From positions 744,001 to 808,000 of the forward strand of contig CP052876.1 of NCBI GenBank assembly GCA_020881835.1: 64,000 nucleotides of DNA, in the 5' to 3' direction. Below are positions 7,997-19,729 of this stretch, one piece after another. Numbering within the stretch: the stretch's first letter is position 1; each line of letters starts with the position of its first letter. Under the pieces are notes generated by a model. It saw only the letters and a list, made by a program, of their open reading frames with translations, was not told the origin of the DNA and made no database searches. The stretch comes from Kineosporiaceae bacterium SCSIO 59966. GTDB lineage: Bacteria > Actinomycetota > Actinomycetes > Actinomycetales > SCSIO-59966. Made by a program: the position numbers and the translations under genes.

Positions 7997-9673
7997 ATGA
8001 GCGCCCTGCTGCGCCGGCTGCGCGGGCTGCCCCGGTGGCTGCTGGCAGCCGGCCGGCGCGGCCGGCACGCGCTGCGCCGGTCGCTGCGGCTGCGGGTGGT
8101 CGGCACGACCGTCCTGCTCGGTCTCGCCGTCGTCAGCCTGATCGGCGTCTACCTCGCCGACCAGATCAGCGAGCGGCTGTTCGAGAGCCGCCGCGACCAG
8201 GTGCTCGAGGAGGCCCGCGCCGGGATGGCCCGGGCCCAGCAGTCCCTCGACAACGCCGACCCGGCGCGCGACCTGCGGCTCGTCGCCGAGGACCTGCGCG
8301 CCGAGCTCGAGGACGTGTCCACCCCCGGCCGGGAGCGTGACGTGCTGCTGCTGCGGCCGCCGGGCAACGACAGCCCGGCCGCCATCGGCAACGTGTTCTC
8401 CGCCGGCGTCGTCCCGTCGGTGGTGCCCGAGGAGCTCCGGGCCGCCGTCCGGGAGGGCGGACCGCAGCGCTGGCAGTCGATCGGCGTCCCGCAGATCGGT
8501 GGCGAGGTGCGCCCCGCGATCGCCGTCGGCGAGCTCGTCGAGGTGCCCCGCGCGGGCGCCTACGAGCTCTACTTCGTCTTCGACCTGTCCACCGAGCAGG
8601 CCACCCTGGACGCCGTCCAGAACGTCCTCGTCCTCGGCGGGGTGGCGCTGGTCCTGCTCGTCGGCGGCGTCGCGTACGTCGTCACCCGGCAGGTCGTCGC
8701 CCCCGTGCGGCAGGCCGCCGCGGTCGCCGAGCGGCTCGCCGCCGGCCAGCTGCACGAGCGGATGCCCGAGCGCGGGGAGGACGACCTGGCCCGGCTCGCC
8801 CACTCCTTCAACGAGATGGCCGCCAGTCTCGGCCAGCAGATCGAGGCGATGGAGGAGCTGAGCCGGTTGCAGCGACGCTTCGTCTCCGACGTCTCCCACG
8901 AGCTGCGCACCCCGCTGACGACGATCCGGATGGCCGGGGAGGTGCTGCACGAGGCGCGCGGGGAGTTCGACCCCGCGGTGGCCCGGTCCGCCGAGCTCCT
9001 CGCCACCCAGATCGACCGGTTCGAGGCGCTGCTCGCCGACCTGCTCGAGATCAGCCGGTTCGACGCCGGGGCGGCCGCCCTGGACGTCGAGGCCCTCGAC
9101 GTCCGCGGCATCGTCGACCGGGTGGTCGAGCTGGCCGCGCCGCTCGCCGAGCGCCGGGGCACCCGGCTGCAGGTCAGCGTCCCACCGACCCCGTGCATGG
9201 CCGAGGTCGACTCCCGCCGGGTGGAGCGGATCGTGCGCAACCTCGTGCTCAACGCCGTCGAGCACGGGGAGGGCCGGCCGGTCGAGGTCACTCTCGCCGC
9301 GGACGCCGACGCGGTCGCCGTCGCCGTCCGCGACCACGGCGTCGGGCTGCGCCCCGAGGACGTCCAGCGGGTCTTCGACCGGTTCTGGCGCGGGGACCCG
9401 GCGCGAGCGCGGACCACCGGCGGCACCGGGCTGGGGCTGGCGATCTCCGCCGAGGACGCGAACCTGCACGGGGGCCGGCTCGAGGTCGACGGCCGGCCCG
9501 GCCTGGGCGCCGTGTTCCGGCTCACCCTCCCGCGCCGGGCCGGCAGCCCGCTCGGCCCGGACTCGCCGCTGCCGCTGGGCAGGTGGCCGGAGCGGGCCCG
9601 GTCCGGGCCGGAGTCGTCCCCCGGTCCCCGGGCCGGCGACCCCGCGCCCGCCCCGGGAGGCACACGTGCCTAG
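7997..9673 (+). CDS. mtrB: MtrB-type sensor histidine kinase
   Basis: This is a 558-residue membrane kinase. A basic N-terminus is followed by a first helix at about residues 35-55 (VVGTTVLLGLAVVSLIGVYL), an extracytoplasmic sensor region (to about 208), a second helix (LVLGGVALVLLVGGVAYVV), a HAMP domain, and a dimerisation domain with the phospho-acceptor His in FVSDVSHELRTPLTTIRM. The HATPase domain has N (LVLNAVEHGEG), G1 (DHGVGL), F (FDRFWRGDPAR) and G2 (GGTGLGLAIS) boxes. It partners MtrA. The ATG follows the mtrA stop by two bases, and the 3' end overlaps the lpqB start by eight bases, so the three genes form one transcript. Confidence 0.95.
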   Translation: MSALLRRLRGLPRWLLAAGRRGRHALRRSLRLRVVGTTVLLGLAVVSLIGVYLADQISERLFESRRDQVLEEARAGMARAQQSLDNADPARDLRLVAEDLRAELEDVSTPGRERDVLLLRPPGNDSPAAIGNVFSAGVVPSVVPEELRAAVREGGPQRWQSIGVPQIGGEVRPAIAVGELVEVPRAGAYELYFVFDLSTEQATLDAVQNVLVLGGVALVLLVGGVAYVVTRQVVAPVRQAAAVAERLAAGQLHERMPERGEDDLARLAHSFNEMAASLGQQIEAMEELSRLQRRFVSDVSHELRTPLTTIRMAGEVLHEARGEFDPAVARSAELLATQIDRFEALLADLLEISRFDAGAAALDVEALDVRGIVDRVVELAAPLAERRGTRLQVSVPPTPCMAEVDSRRVERIVRNLVLNAVEHGEGRPVEVTLAADADAVAVAVRDHGVGLRPEDVQRVFDRFWRGDPARARTTGGTGLGLAISAEDANLHGGRLEVDGRPGLGAVFRLTLPRRAGSPLGPDSPLPLGRWPERARSGPESSPGPRAGDPAPAPGGTRA

Positions 9674-11447
9674 ACGGCGGCGCCCGCTCGGGGCGCGGGT
9701 CGGGACGCTGGTCCGGGTGCTCGTCGTCGGGCTGGTCGGGGGACTGGCCCTCGCCGGCTGCGCCGCCATCCCGACGAGCGGGCCGGTGAGCACCGGCGCC
9801 CCCGTGCCGCCCCCCGAGCGTGGCCTGCGGTTCCAGCCGGTCTCCCCACCGGACGGCGCGGCCCCGCTGGACGTCGTTCGCGGCTTCCTGCTCGCGGCGT
9901 CCGGGGTGGAGGACGACCACGCGTTCGCCCGGGCCTACCTGGTGCCGCAGGCAGCGCGCAGCTGGCGGCCGGGCGCTGGGATCACCGTCATGGTCGACGG
10001 CAGCGCGCAGGCCACCCTGGAGCAGGGCGGCGCCGTGCTGGCCGAGGACGCCCGGCCCGCACCCGACGAGCCGGTCACCGCGACCGTGTCCTACGAGGTC
10101 GCCGCCCGGGTCGACGCCAACGGCCGGCTGACCGTCGCCGCCCCCGGCACCCGGGACGAGGTCGGCTACCGGCTCGAGCAGACGTCCGGGCAGTGGCGGA
10201 TCGCCGACCTGCCCGACGGCCTGGTCGTCGACGAGGCCGGGTTCGACCTGGCGTTCACGCCGCACCAGCTGTACTGGGTGGACGCCACCGGCGGCTACCT
10301 CGTCCCGGAGACCCGGTGGTTCGCGGAGCGGCGGGCGATCGCCACGTCGATCGTCACCGAGCTGCTGCGCGGCCCCTCCCCGTGGCTGGCCCCCGCCGTC
10401 AGCACCGGCTTCCCCCCCGGGACGGCGCTGACCCGCCCGCCCGCCGTGCCGGTGGTCGGCGGCGAGGCCCGGGTGGACCTCACCCGGGCCGCCCTGGACG
10501 CCGGCTCCCAGGAGCGGGCGCTCATGCAGGCCCAGCTCCAGGCGACGCTGCGGCCGGTGCCCGCGGTGGCCACCGTCCGGGTCACCGTCGAGGGTGGCGA
10601 GTTCGTGCTGCCGGACTCGCTGCCGGCCCTGGTCCGCGACCCCGGCGCCGAGTCCGTCGCGGTCGCCGCCTCCCCCGACGGGCTGGTCGAGGCGCGCGGC
10701 GGCACCGTTCGCCCGGTCGAGGACCTGCCGGTGACCGAGGGCCTCACCCTCACCGACCCGGCCCGGTCCACCGCCGCCTACGCCGCCCTGGACGCCGACC
10801 GCACCCGGCTGCTGTACCTGGTGCCCGGCACCGCCGAGCCCGAGGAGCTGCTGACCGGGACGGACCTGCTCGCGCCGTCCATCGACCCGCACGGCTGGGT
10901 GTGGACGACCCCGCGGGTGTCCACCGGGCTGCTGCCGGTGGCCCGGCCCGGCGGGGAGGTCGTCGAGGTCAGCGCCCCGTGGCTCAGCGGGCGGCGGGTC
11001 TCCTCCCTGCGCGTCGCCCGGGACGGCGCCCGGGTCCTCCTCGCCACGGTCGACCCGAGCGGCGCGCACCGGGTCGAGCTGGCCTCCGTCGAGCGCACCG
11101 GGGACGGGCGCCCGCTGAGCGTGACCCGGGCGTCCGGAGCGTCCCTGGACCCCACCCTGGTCGCGGTGAGCGAGGTGGCCTGGACCGGGGAGGCGTCCGC
11201 CGCCGTGCTCGGCCGGCGCGCCGGGGAGGACGCCGACCGGGTGTACCTCGCCGACCCCCTCGGTGCCCCGACGGAGCCCCTCGTCCCGCTGCCGGAGGAC
11301 GTGCCGGTGGTGTCGCTGGCCGCCGGGTCCACCCCGCGTGCGGTCGTCATCGGCTCCGCCGACGGCCGGCTCTGGCAGCGCGCCGGCGCCCAGTGGGTGC
11401 CGGTGCCGGCGGACGTGCCGCTCAGCGACCCCGCCTTCGCCGGCTGA
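9666..11447 (+). CDS. lpqB: LpqB lipoprotein, MtrAB accessory
   Basis: This is a 593-residue lipoprotein. The N-terminus is basic, followed by a hydrophobic segment and a lipobox LAGC with the lipidated Cys at about residue 31. A GerMN-type domain lies at about 200-310 (WFAERRAIATSIVTELLRGP and EARVDLT are visible), followed by a beta-propeller-like LpqB C-terminal region. In mycobacteria and corynebacteria LpqB binds the extracytoplasmic part of MtrB and modulates MtrA phosphorylation. The GTG start follows GGGAGG at good spacing and overlaps the end of mtrB by eight bases. The 3' end is followed by comF after a short gap. Confidence 0.94.
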   Translation: MPRRRRPLGARVGTLVRVLVVGLVGGLALAGCAAIPTSGPVSTGAPVPPPERGLRFQPVSPPDGAAPLDVVRGFLLAASGVEDDHAFARAYLVPQAARSWRPGAGITVMVDGSAQATLEQGGAVLAEDARPAPDEPVTATVSYEVAARVDANGRLTVAAPGTRDEVGYRLEQTSGQWRIADLPDGLVVDEAGFDLAFTPHQLYWVDATGGYLVPETRWFAERRAIATSIVTELLRGPSPWLAPAVSTGFPPGTALTRPPAVPVVGGEARVDLTRAALDAGSQERALMQAQLQATLRPVPAVATVRVTVEGGEFVLPDSLPALVRDPGAESVAVAASPDGLVEARGGTVRPVEDLPVTEGLTLTDPARSTAAYAALDADRTRLLYLVPGTAEPEELLTGTDLLAPSIDPHGWVWTTPRVSTGLLPVARPGGEVVEVSAPWLSGRRVSSLRVARDGARVLLATVDPSGAHRVELASVERTGDGRPLSVTRASGASLDPTLVAVSEVAWTGEASAAVLGRRAGEDADRVYLADPLGAPTEPLVPLPEDVPVVSLAAGSTPRAVVIGSADGRLWQRAGAQWVPVPADVPLSDPAFAG

Positions 11448-11526
11448 CCGCTCGGCCCGTTCCCTGCGGGCGCCGTGTCCACAGGGCGCGGGGCGCGGCG
11501 GCGGGCCGGCGCGGCACGCTGGTCGG

Positions 11527-12258
11527 GTGGGCACGCTCGCCGAGGGCTGGACGGCGCTGCTCGGCGCGCTCCTGCCGGTGGCGTGCGCCGGCTGCGGCCG
11601 GCTCGACGTCCCGCTGTGCCCCTCGTGCGCGGACCTGCTCGCCGGACCGGCCGCACAGGTGGACGACGTCCCCGCCCCGGGGTGCCCACCGGTGACCGCG
11701 GTCGCCGACTACGACGGCGCCGTCCGGGAGACCGTCGTCGCGTGGAAGGACCACGGCCGCCACGACCTCACCGCGGCGCTGGCCGCGGCCCTCACGGCCG
11801 CGGTCGCCCGCGCCGTCCTGGACGGCGGACCGTCCGCCGGGCCGGTGCTGCTCGTCCCGGTGCCGTCCGCGCGCCGCGCGGTCCGCCGCCGCGGCGAGGA
11901 CCTCGTCGCCACCCTGGCCCGGCGCAGCGCGTGCGCCCTGCGCGCCGCCGACCTCGACGCCCACGCCGCGCCCGTGCTGCGCCCGGCCCGCCGGGTCCAC
12001 GACCAGGCCGGGCTCGGGGCGCGGCAGCGGGCGGCCAACCTGGCCGGGGCGCTGCGGCTGCGCCGTGGCGCCGACCCGGCCCGGCTGCGGGCCGCCGCGG
12101 CGGTCGTCCTCGTCGACGACGTCGTCACCACCGGGTCCACCCTGGCCGAGGCCGCGCGGGTGCTGCGAGCCACCGGTGCGGCGCCGGTGCGGGCCGCCGT
12201 CGTCGCCGCCACCAGGCGGCGTGTCGTCCGGGTGCCGCCCGGGGGTGGGAGGGTCTAG
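11527..12258 (+). CDS. ComF-family phosphoribosyltransferase-like protein
   Basis: This is a 243-residue ComF-like protein. An N-terminal zinc-ribbon-like part has CAGCG and CPSCADLL (about residues 19-38). A phosphoribosyltransferase fold follows, with the PRPP-loop motif VVLVDDVVTTGSTLAEAARVL at about 197-217 and the family segment RRGEDLVATLAR. ComF proteins are linked to DNA uptake in competent bacteria, but in actinobacteria they are a near-universal neighbour of lpqB and hpf with no proven function. GTG 11527 is the first start after the lpqB stop; a longer frame upstream would overlap lpqB by about 185 bases and is rejected. Confidence 0.85.
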   Translation: MGTLAEGWTALLGALLPVACAGCGRLDVPLCPSCADLLAGPAAQVDDVPAPGCPPVTAVADYDGAVRETVVAWKDHGRHDLTAALAAALTAAVARAVLDGGPSAGPVLLVPVPSARRAVRRRGEDLVATLARRSACALRAADLDAHAAPVLRPARRVHDQAGLGARQRAANLAGALRLRRGADPARLRAAAAVVLVDDVVTTGSTLAEAARVLRATGAAPVRAAVVAATRRRVVRVPPGGGRV

Positions 12259-12280
12259 CGTTCCGCCATGGCAGCCCTGT

Positions 12281-12342
12281 CCCCTGAGCACCTCAGCCCC
12301 GTGAGCACCTGTATCCCCTGAGCACCTGTATCCCCTGAGCAC
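12281..12342 (+). repeat. Short tandem repeat in the hpf leader (about 17-base unit)
   Basis: The unit CCCCTGAGCACCTGTAT is repeated about 3.6 times with small variations (units starting near 12281, 12297, 12315 and 12332) between the comF stop and the hpf ribosome site. A -10-like TAGCGT lies at 12256-12261, so the repeat would be transcribed as part of the hpf 5' leader. Confidence 0.85.
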
Positions 12343-12355
12343 GTGGAGGACACTC

Positions 12356-13036
12356 GTGGAGATCGTCATCACCGCCAGGCACACCGACGTCGCCGACCGG
12401 TTCCGCCGCCACGCGCAGGACAAGCTGTCCAAGGTCGAACAGCTCGCGCCCCGGGCCAGCCGCCTCGACGTCGAGATCAGTCACGAGAACAACCGGCGGC
12501 AGGCGAGCCAGTGCGAGCGCGTCGAGCTGACCGTACGTGACAAGGGCCCGGTCATCCGGGCCGAGGCCTGCGCCGACGACCTCTACGCCGCCCTGGACCT
12601 CGCCCACGCCAAGCTCCTGGAGCGGCTGCGCCGCGCCCGCGACCGGCGCAAGGTGCACCACGGCCGGCGCACCCCGACCGCGGTGCACGAGGCCACCGGC
12701 CCGCTGGCGGAGGCCGCTCTCGACGAGGACGCCGCGCAGGACGCCACCGGCACCGCCGCGCAGGACGGCGCGGCCGAGCACCCGCTGGACGCGATCGGCG
12801 ACTCCCCGGTGGTGATCCGGGAGAAGACCCACAGCGCCCGGCCGATGACCCTCGAGGACGCGCTGTACGAGATGGAGCTCGTCGGCCACGACTTCTACCT
12901 GTTCGTCGACGCCGCCAACGGCTGCCCCAGCGTGGTCTACCGCCGGCGCGGCTGGAGCTACGGGGTGATCCGGCTCGACAGCGACGGCACCGGGGAGGCC
13001 GCCGAGCCCGCCGAGGAGCAGGTGGCCGCCGGCTGA
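12356..13036 (+). CDS. hpf: Long-form ribosome hibernation promoting factor
   Basis: This is a 226-residue long HPF. The S30AE/RaiA domain (1-105) begins MEIVITARHTDVADRFRRHA and has the basic LERLRRARDRRKVHHG segment. A variable acidic linker (105-150) leads to the C-terminal dimerisation domain (about 150-210) with PVVIREKTHSARPMTLEDAL and FYLFVDAANGCPSVVYRRR. It binds the 30S decoding centre and joins two 70S ribosomes into an inactive 100S dimer in stationary phase or stress. The GTG start follows GGAGG at good spacing. The gene stands alone between comF and a response regulator and ends at a strong hairpin terminator. Confidence 0.95.
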   Translation: MEIVITARHTDVADRFRRHAQDKLSKVEQLAPRASRLDVEISHENNRRQASQCERVELTVRDKGPVIRAEACADDLYAALDLAHAKLLERLRRARDRRKVHHGRRTPTAVHEATGPLAEAALDEDAAQDATGTAAQDGAAEHPLDAIGDSPVVIREKTHSARPMTLEDALYEMELVGHDFYLFVDAANGCPSVVYRRRGWSYGVIRLDSDGTGEAAEPAEEQVAAG

Positions 13037-13048
13037 GCACCCGCTGTC

Positions 13049-13080
13049 GCGGCACCCGCCCCGTCGGGCGCGGGTGCCGC
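13049..13080 (+). terminator. Hairpin terminator after hpf
   Basis: GCGGCACCCGC pairs perfectly with GCGGGTGCCGC (11 base pairs), with three further C-G pairs possible in the loop. It starts 12 bases after the hpf stop. There is no T tract, as is common for actinobacterial terminators. Confidence 0.75.
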
Positions 13081-13180
13081 GGACACGCTCGCACCGGGCG
13101 GTCCCCGGTGCCACGATGGGCGCAGTACCCCCGGCGCGCCGTCCGACCCGCCGGGGGCCGCCCCTGGAGGGAGCGCTGCG

Positions 13181-13903
13181 GTGGCGCACGAGATGCAGTC
13201 GCGGGGGCAGGCCGGCGTCGCGGGACCCGGCCCGGCGGGGGAGTCGATCCGGGTGCTGGTCGTCGACGACCACGCCCTGTACCGGCGCGGGCTGGAGATG
13301 GTGCTCGCCGCCGAGCCGGACGTCGAGATCGTCGGCGAGGCCGGGGACGGTGCCGAGGCCGTCCGGCTCGCCGAGGAGCTGCTGCCGGACGTCGTCCTCA
13401 TGGACCTGCGGATGCCGCGCCGCTCCGGGATCGAGGCCTGCTCCGAGATCCGGGCCGTCGCCCCCACCATCAAGATCATCATCTTGACGATCAGCGACGA
13501 CGAGGCTGACCTGTTCGACGCCGTGCGCGCCGGGGCGAACGGCTACCTGCTCAAGGACGTCCCCGGCGAGCAGATCGCCGACGGCATCCGCGCCGTCCAC
13601 GGCGGGCAGTCCCTGATCAGCCCGTCGATGGCCTCCGCGCTGCTCGCCGAGTTCGCCGCGCTCAGCCGGCGCGCCGAGGACCGGCCGGCGTCCGTGCCGG
13701 TGCCGAGCCTGACCGACCGGGAGATGCAGGTGCTGCGCCTGCTCGGCCGGGGGATGGCCAACCGGGACATCGCCCGCGAGCTCGTGATCAGCGAGAACAC
13801 GGTGAAGAACCACGTCCGCAACATCCTGGAGAAGCTGCAGCTGCACTCCCGGATGGAGGCGGTGGTGTTCGCCGTCCGGCGCAAGATCCTCGATCTCGGC
13901 TGA
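13181..13903 (+). CDS. NarL/LuxR-family response regulator (orphan)
   Basis: This is a 240-residue regulator. Receiver domain: [18 protein letters not shown] (about 25-42), phospho-acceptor Asp75 in VLMDLRMP, and Lys in [11 protein letters not shown]. The C-terminal LuxR helix-turn-helix (about 165-215) has [22 protein letters not shown] and [13 protein letters not shown] in the expected order. No histidine kinase gene is adjacent, so its signal is unknown; the position next to hpf is common in related actinobacteria and may mean a stress role. GTG 13181 is used; ATG 13193 is an in-frame alternative. The stop codon lies inside a 9-base tandem repeat that creates a second in-frame stop. Confidence 0.88.
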   Translation: MAHEMQSRGQAGVAGPGPAGESIRVLVVDDHALYRRGLEMVLAAEPDVEIVGEAGDGAEAVRLAEELLPDVVLMDLRMPRRSGIEACSEIRAVAPTIKIIILTISDDEADLFDAVRAGANGYLLKDVPGEQIADGIRAVHGGQSLISPSMASALLAEFAALSRRAEDRPASVPVPSLTDREMQVLRLLGRGMANRDIARELVISENTVKNHVRNILEKLQLHSRMEAVVFAVRRKILDLG

Positions 13904-13918
13904 CTCGGCTGACTCGGT
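13895..13918 (+). repeat. 9-base tandem repeat that includes the stop codon
   Basis: CTCGGCTGA is present twice and a third partial copy follows. Because the unit is nine bases, the reading frame ends in two successive in-frame TGA codons (L-G-stop-L-G-stop). Confidence 0.85.
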
Positions 13919-13937
13919 CGCCACCTCCCGCCGGGGC

Positions 13938-15257
13938 GTGGCAGAGTCCCAGGCCGTGCCCGCCCGGACGTCGCTGTCGCTCGCGCAGGCCCGCCGGGTC
14001 GCCCTGGCCGCTCAGGGCCTGGCGGAGCCGCGTGCGACCGCGCCGACGATGCGGCACCTGCAGCGGGTCGTCGACCGGGTCGGCCTGCTGCAGATCGACT
14101 CGGTCAACGTGCTGACCCGCAGCCACTACCTGCCGCTGTTCAGCCGGCTCGGACGCTACGACACCGACCTGCTGCACCGGGCCGCGGGCCGCAGCCCCCG
14201 CCGGCTCGTCGAGTACTGGGCGCACGAGGCGTCGTTCGTCGCGCCGCAGACCCACCGGCTGTTGCGCTGGCGGATGGCCCGGCACGCCGAGGACGCCTGG
14301 GGCGGCATGGTGCAGGTCGCCCGGGACCATCCCGACCTCGTCGCCGCGGTGCTCGCCGAGGTCACCGACCGGGGCCCGTTGACGGCGCGGGAGATCGAGG
14401 CGGCGCTCGAGCACGACCTCCCGCGCCGCTCCGACGGCTGGGGCTGGAACTGGTCGGCGGTGAAACGGGCGGCCGAGCACCTGTTCTGGGCCGGCCGGCT
14501 CACCGCCCACAGCCGGACGCCGCAGTTCGAGCGCCGCTACGACCTGCCGGAGCGGGTTCTGCCGGCGGCCGTCCACGCCGCACCCGACCCGGACCCCGCG
14601 GACGCCGTCCGCGAGCTGGTCCGGATCGCCGCGCGCGCCCACGGCGTGGCCACCGAGGCGGACCTGCGCGACTACTTCCGGCTGCGCGGCCCGGCACCTC
14701 GGCAGGCGGTCGCCGAGCTCGTCGACGCCGGTGAGCTGGTCCCCGTCCAGGTCGAGGGGTGGGACCGGCCGGCCTGGCTGCACCGGGACGCCCGGGTGCC
14801 GCGCCAGGTCGACGCGAGGGCGCTGCTCAGCCCGTTCGACTCTCTGGTGTTCTTCCGCGAGCGCACCGAGGCGCTGTTCGCCTTCCGGTACCGGCTGGAG
14901 ATCTACGTGCCCGCCGGCCGGCGGGTGCACGGCTACTACGTCCTGCCGTTCCTGCTCGGGGACCGGCTGGTGGCCCGCGTCGACCTCAAGGCCGACCGGG
15001 TGGCCGGGGTGCTGCGGGTGCAGGCCGCGTGGGCGCAGCCCGACGCCCCGGCCGGGACCGCCGCGGCACTCGTCGACGAGCTGGCCGAGATGGCCGGCTG
15101 GCTCGGGCTGGACCGGGTCGAGGCCGCCGGCCGCGGCGACCTCGACCTGTCGGGGGTGCTCAGCCCAGCTCGCTGGCCAGCAGGTCGTAGCGCAGGAAGT
15201 CCCGTCGACTGCCGTCGCGCAGCACCTCGGCGGACCGGTCGCGCCCGGCCGGCGTGA
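13938..15257 (+). CDS. YcaQ-like winged-helix DNA glycosylase family protein (DUF1006)
   Basis: The protein has 439 residues. It starts in the family style with [16 protein letters not shown], then the [23 protein letters not shown] segment (about 50-75) and the [10 protein letters not shown] motif at about 95. Central winged-helix repeats (about 150-250) and the C-terminal [19 protein letters not shown] and [22 protein letters not shown] motifs follow. E. coli YcaQ repairs interstrand crosslinks; other members are uncharacterised. Family proteins usually end near [11 protein letters not shown]; here the frame continues about 30 residues further into the 3' end of the convergent GNAT gene. 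GTG 13956 is an alternative start. Confidence 0.85.
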   Translation: MAESQAVPARTSLSLAQARRVALAAQGLAEPRATAPTMRHLQRVVDRVGLLQIDSVNVLTRSHYLPLFSRLGRYDTDLLHRAAGRSPRRLVEYWAHEASFVAPQTHRLLRWRMARHAEDAWGGMVQVARDHPDLVAAVLAEVTDRGPLTAREIEAALEHDLPRRSDGWGWNWSAVKRAAEHLFWAGRLTAHSRTPQFERRYDLPERVLPAAVHAAPDPDPADAVRELVRIAARAHGVATEADLRDYFRLRGPAPRQAVAELVDAGELVPVQVEGWDRPAWLHRDARVPRQVDARALLSPFDSLVFFRERTEALFAFRYRLEIYVPAGRRVHGYYVLPFLLGDRLVARVDLKADRVAGVLRVQAAWAQPDAPAGTAAALVDELAEMAGWLGLDRVEAAGRGDLDLSGVLSPARWPAGRSAGSPVDCRRAAPRRTGRARPA

Positions 15258-16290
15258 ACCCGGCCCGCTGCGCGGCCCGCTGGGAGGCGGTGTTGCCGTC
15301 GGCGACCCGCAGGCCCACCCGGTGCAGGCCCAGCCCGCCGTCCTCGGCCGGCAGCAGGGCGTGCCGGGCGGCCAGCCGCGCCGCCGTCGCGGCCACGCCG
15401 CGGCCCCGTTCGGCGGGGTGCACCCAGTACCCGACCTCGGCGCTGCCGACCCGCAGGTCGACGTCCGTGAGGCTCACCACGCCGAGCAGCCGGTCGTCCT
15501 CGGCGTCGGCGACCGCCCAGTACACCCCGGTGCCGGAGGCGTGCTGCTCCTCGCGGTCAGCGAGGTAGCGGACGGCGTCGGCGACCGTGTAGGGGGAGGG
15601 CAGGCCGGGCAGCCAGTACTGGCACTGCGGGTCGGCGCAGGCCTGCGCGATCCGGACGGCGTCCTCGTCGACGTGCCGGCGCAGCACGACGGCGGCGCCG
15701 CGCCGGTGGTCGGCGACGACTCGGGGGACGTCGAACCACGGGGCGGTCGGGCGCATGACGTCCCCGGCGGTGATCGTGCCGATCCAGGCGTCCCGCCGCC
15801 GGCCGCGCTGGACCTCCAGGGCGCGGACGGTCCCCTCGACCCGGAACCCGGTCGCCCACGCCACCCGCCGCGACGCCCAGTTGCCCACGTACGCCCGCCA
15901 CTGCACGACGTCCAGGCCCAGGTCGGAGAACCCCCAGACCAGGGCCATCCGCACCGCCCCGGACATCACCCCGCGGCCCCGGGCCGCGGGGTGCAGGCCG
16001 AACCCGATCAGCGCGCCGCCGACGCCGTCCGGGCGCAGTCCGACCTGGCCGGCGTACCGGCCGTCGGCCTCCACGACGAACGTCAGCTCCGCGCCGTCCG
16101 CCGGGCCCTGCTCCCACCGGCGGCGGCAGGACTCGATCCACGCCCGGGCGTCGGCGAGCCGGTAGGGCGTGGGTGCCGTCGTCCAGCGCTCGCTGTCGGG
16201 GTCGCGGTGCTGCTCGACGAGGGCGTCGGCGTCGTCGTCCCGGTGGCCGCGCAGGGTGAGCGGTCCGTCGGTCAGCGTGGGGGCGGGCAC
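15160..16290 (-). CDS. Tandem GNAT N-acetyltransferase domain protein
   Basis: This is a 376-residue protein with two GNAT domains. The first (about 1-180) carries [17 protein letters not shown], the acetyl-CoA P-loop pattern R-G-R-G, and [19 protein letters not shown]. The second (about 205-376) has [21 protein letters not shown] and [14 protein letters not shown]. Both resemble RimJ/RimL-type acetyltransferases. The substrate is unknown. GTG 16290 is chosen; a longer frame would run into the divergent secA coding region. The last 98 bases overlap the convergent YcaQ-like gene. Confidence 0.87.
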   Translation of the reverse strand: MPAPTLTDGPLTLRGHRDDDADALVEQHRDPDSERWTTAPTPYRLADARAWIESCRRRWEQGPADGAELTFVVEADGRYAGQVGLRPDGVGGALIGFGLHPAARGRGVMSGAVRMALVWGFSDLGLDVVQWRAYVGNWASRRVAWATGFRVEGTVRALEVQRGRRRDAWIGTITAGDVMRPTAPWFDVPRVVADHRRGAAVVLRRHVDEDAVRIAQACADPQCQYWLPGLPSPYTVADAVRYLADREEQHASGTGVYWAVADAEDDRLLGVVSLTDVDLRVGSAEVGYWVHPAERGRGVAATAARLAARHALLPAEDGGLGLHRVGLRVADGNTASQRAAQRAGFTPAGRDRSAEVLRDGSRRDFLRYDLLASELG

Positions 16291-16423
16291 GGTGCGACCC
16301 TGGCACACGTCCCCGAGCACCGGCACCCCGGTCAGTCGGAGCCTGGCCCCCGTCAGTGCGCGTCTACGATGGCCGGGGCTGCCGCAGCGGCGGCCGACGT
16401 GGACCGACCCCGGGAGAACCTCC

Positions 16424-19168
<2,745 letters not shown>

Positions 19169-19171
19169 GTC

Positions 19172-19729
19172 TCAGCCCATCTCCAGGGCGGTGGCCCGCC
19201 AGCGTCCGTCGAGCCCTTCGAGGCGCAGCGCCACGGCACGCACCCGGCCGCGGTCGACGACGACGGCGCTCGCCTCCACCACGCCGGGGACCGGCTCGGT
19301 CGTGTGCACCGAGCGGACCACCGCCCGGCGCACCGGTGCCCGCTCCTGACGCCCCGGCACCGACGTCGACGTCGGTGGCCGGCGCAGCCGGGCGGCCAGC
19401 GCGGCGCGGCGCTGCAGCGCCGCGTAGACGTCCGCGGACAGCCAGCGGACGAGCTGACCGGCGGGGCGGGTCCCGGCGAGCACCTCGACGACGGCCTGGA
19501 CCACCGCCCCGGCGACCTCCCGCGGGTCCGGCAGCCGGTCCGGGGACGTCGGCTGCGGCCCGGCCCAGGCGTCGGCGGCCGGGTCCGGCTGCGTGCTCGC
19601 CGAGAACGTCAGGTCGAGCATGTGCTGCTGGTGCGCCGACGCCGACGCCGCCGGCGCCCGGGTCAGCCGGGTGCTGGGGAACGGCTCGCTGACCGGCACC
19701 GGCAGCCGGCGCAGCGTCGGGGCGCTCAT
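19172..19729 (-). CDS. Rv3235-family protein
   Basis: This is a 185-residue protein matching the Rv3235-like family that sits beside secA in actinobacteria. It has an N-terminal low-complexity region, then the conserved helical segment VAGAVVQAVVEVLAGTRPAGQLVRWL (about 72-98; the QLVRWL element is the family hallmark) and YAALQRRAALAAR, then beta strands with VRSVHTTEP and DGRWRATALEMG at the C-terminus. The function is unknown. Its ATG overlaps the stop of the LysM gene by four bases (ATGA), so the two are co-translated. It ends three bases from secA on the opposite strand. Confidence 0.8.
   Translation of the reverse strand: MSAPTLRRLPVPVSEPFPSTRLTRAPAASASAHQQHMLDLTFSASTQPDPAADAWAGPQPTSPDRLPDPREVAGAVVQAVVEVLAGTRPAGQLVRWLSADVYAALQRRAALAARLRRPPTSTSVPGRQERAPVRRAVVRSVHTTEPVPGVVEASAVVVDRGRVRAVALRLEGLDGRWRATALEMG

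Noticed and set aside
16169-16423. N-terminal extension of SecA
   Set aside because: The frame is open upstream but covers the divergent GNAT start; SecA begins at [11 protein letters not shown].
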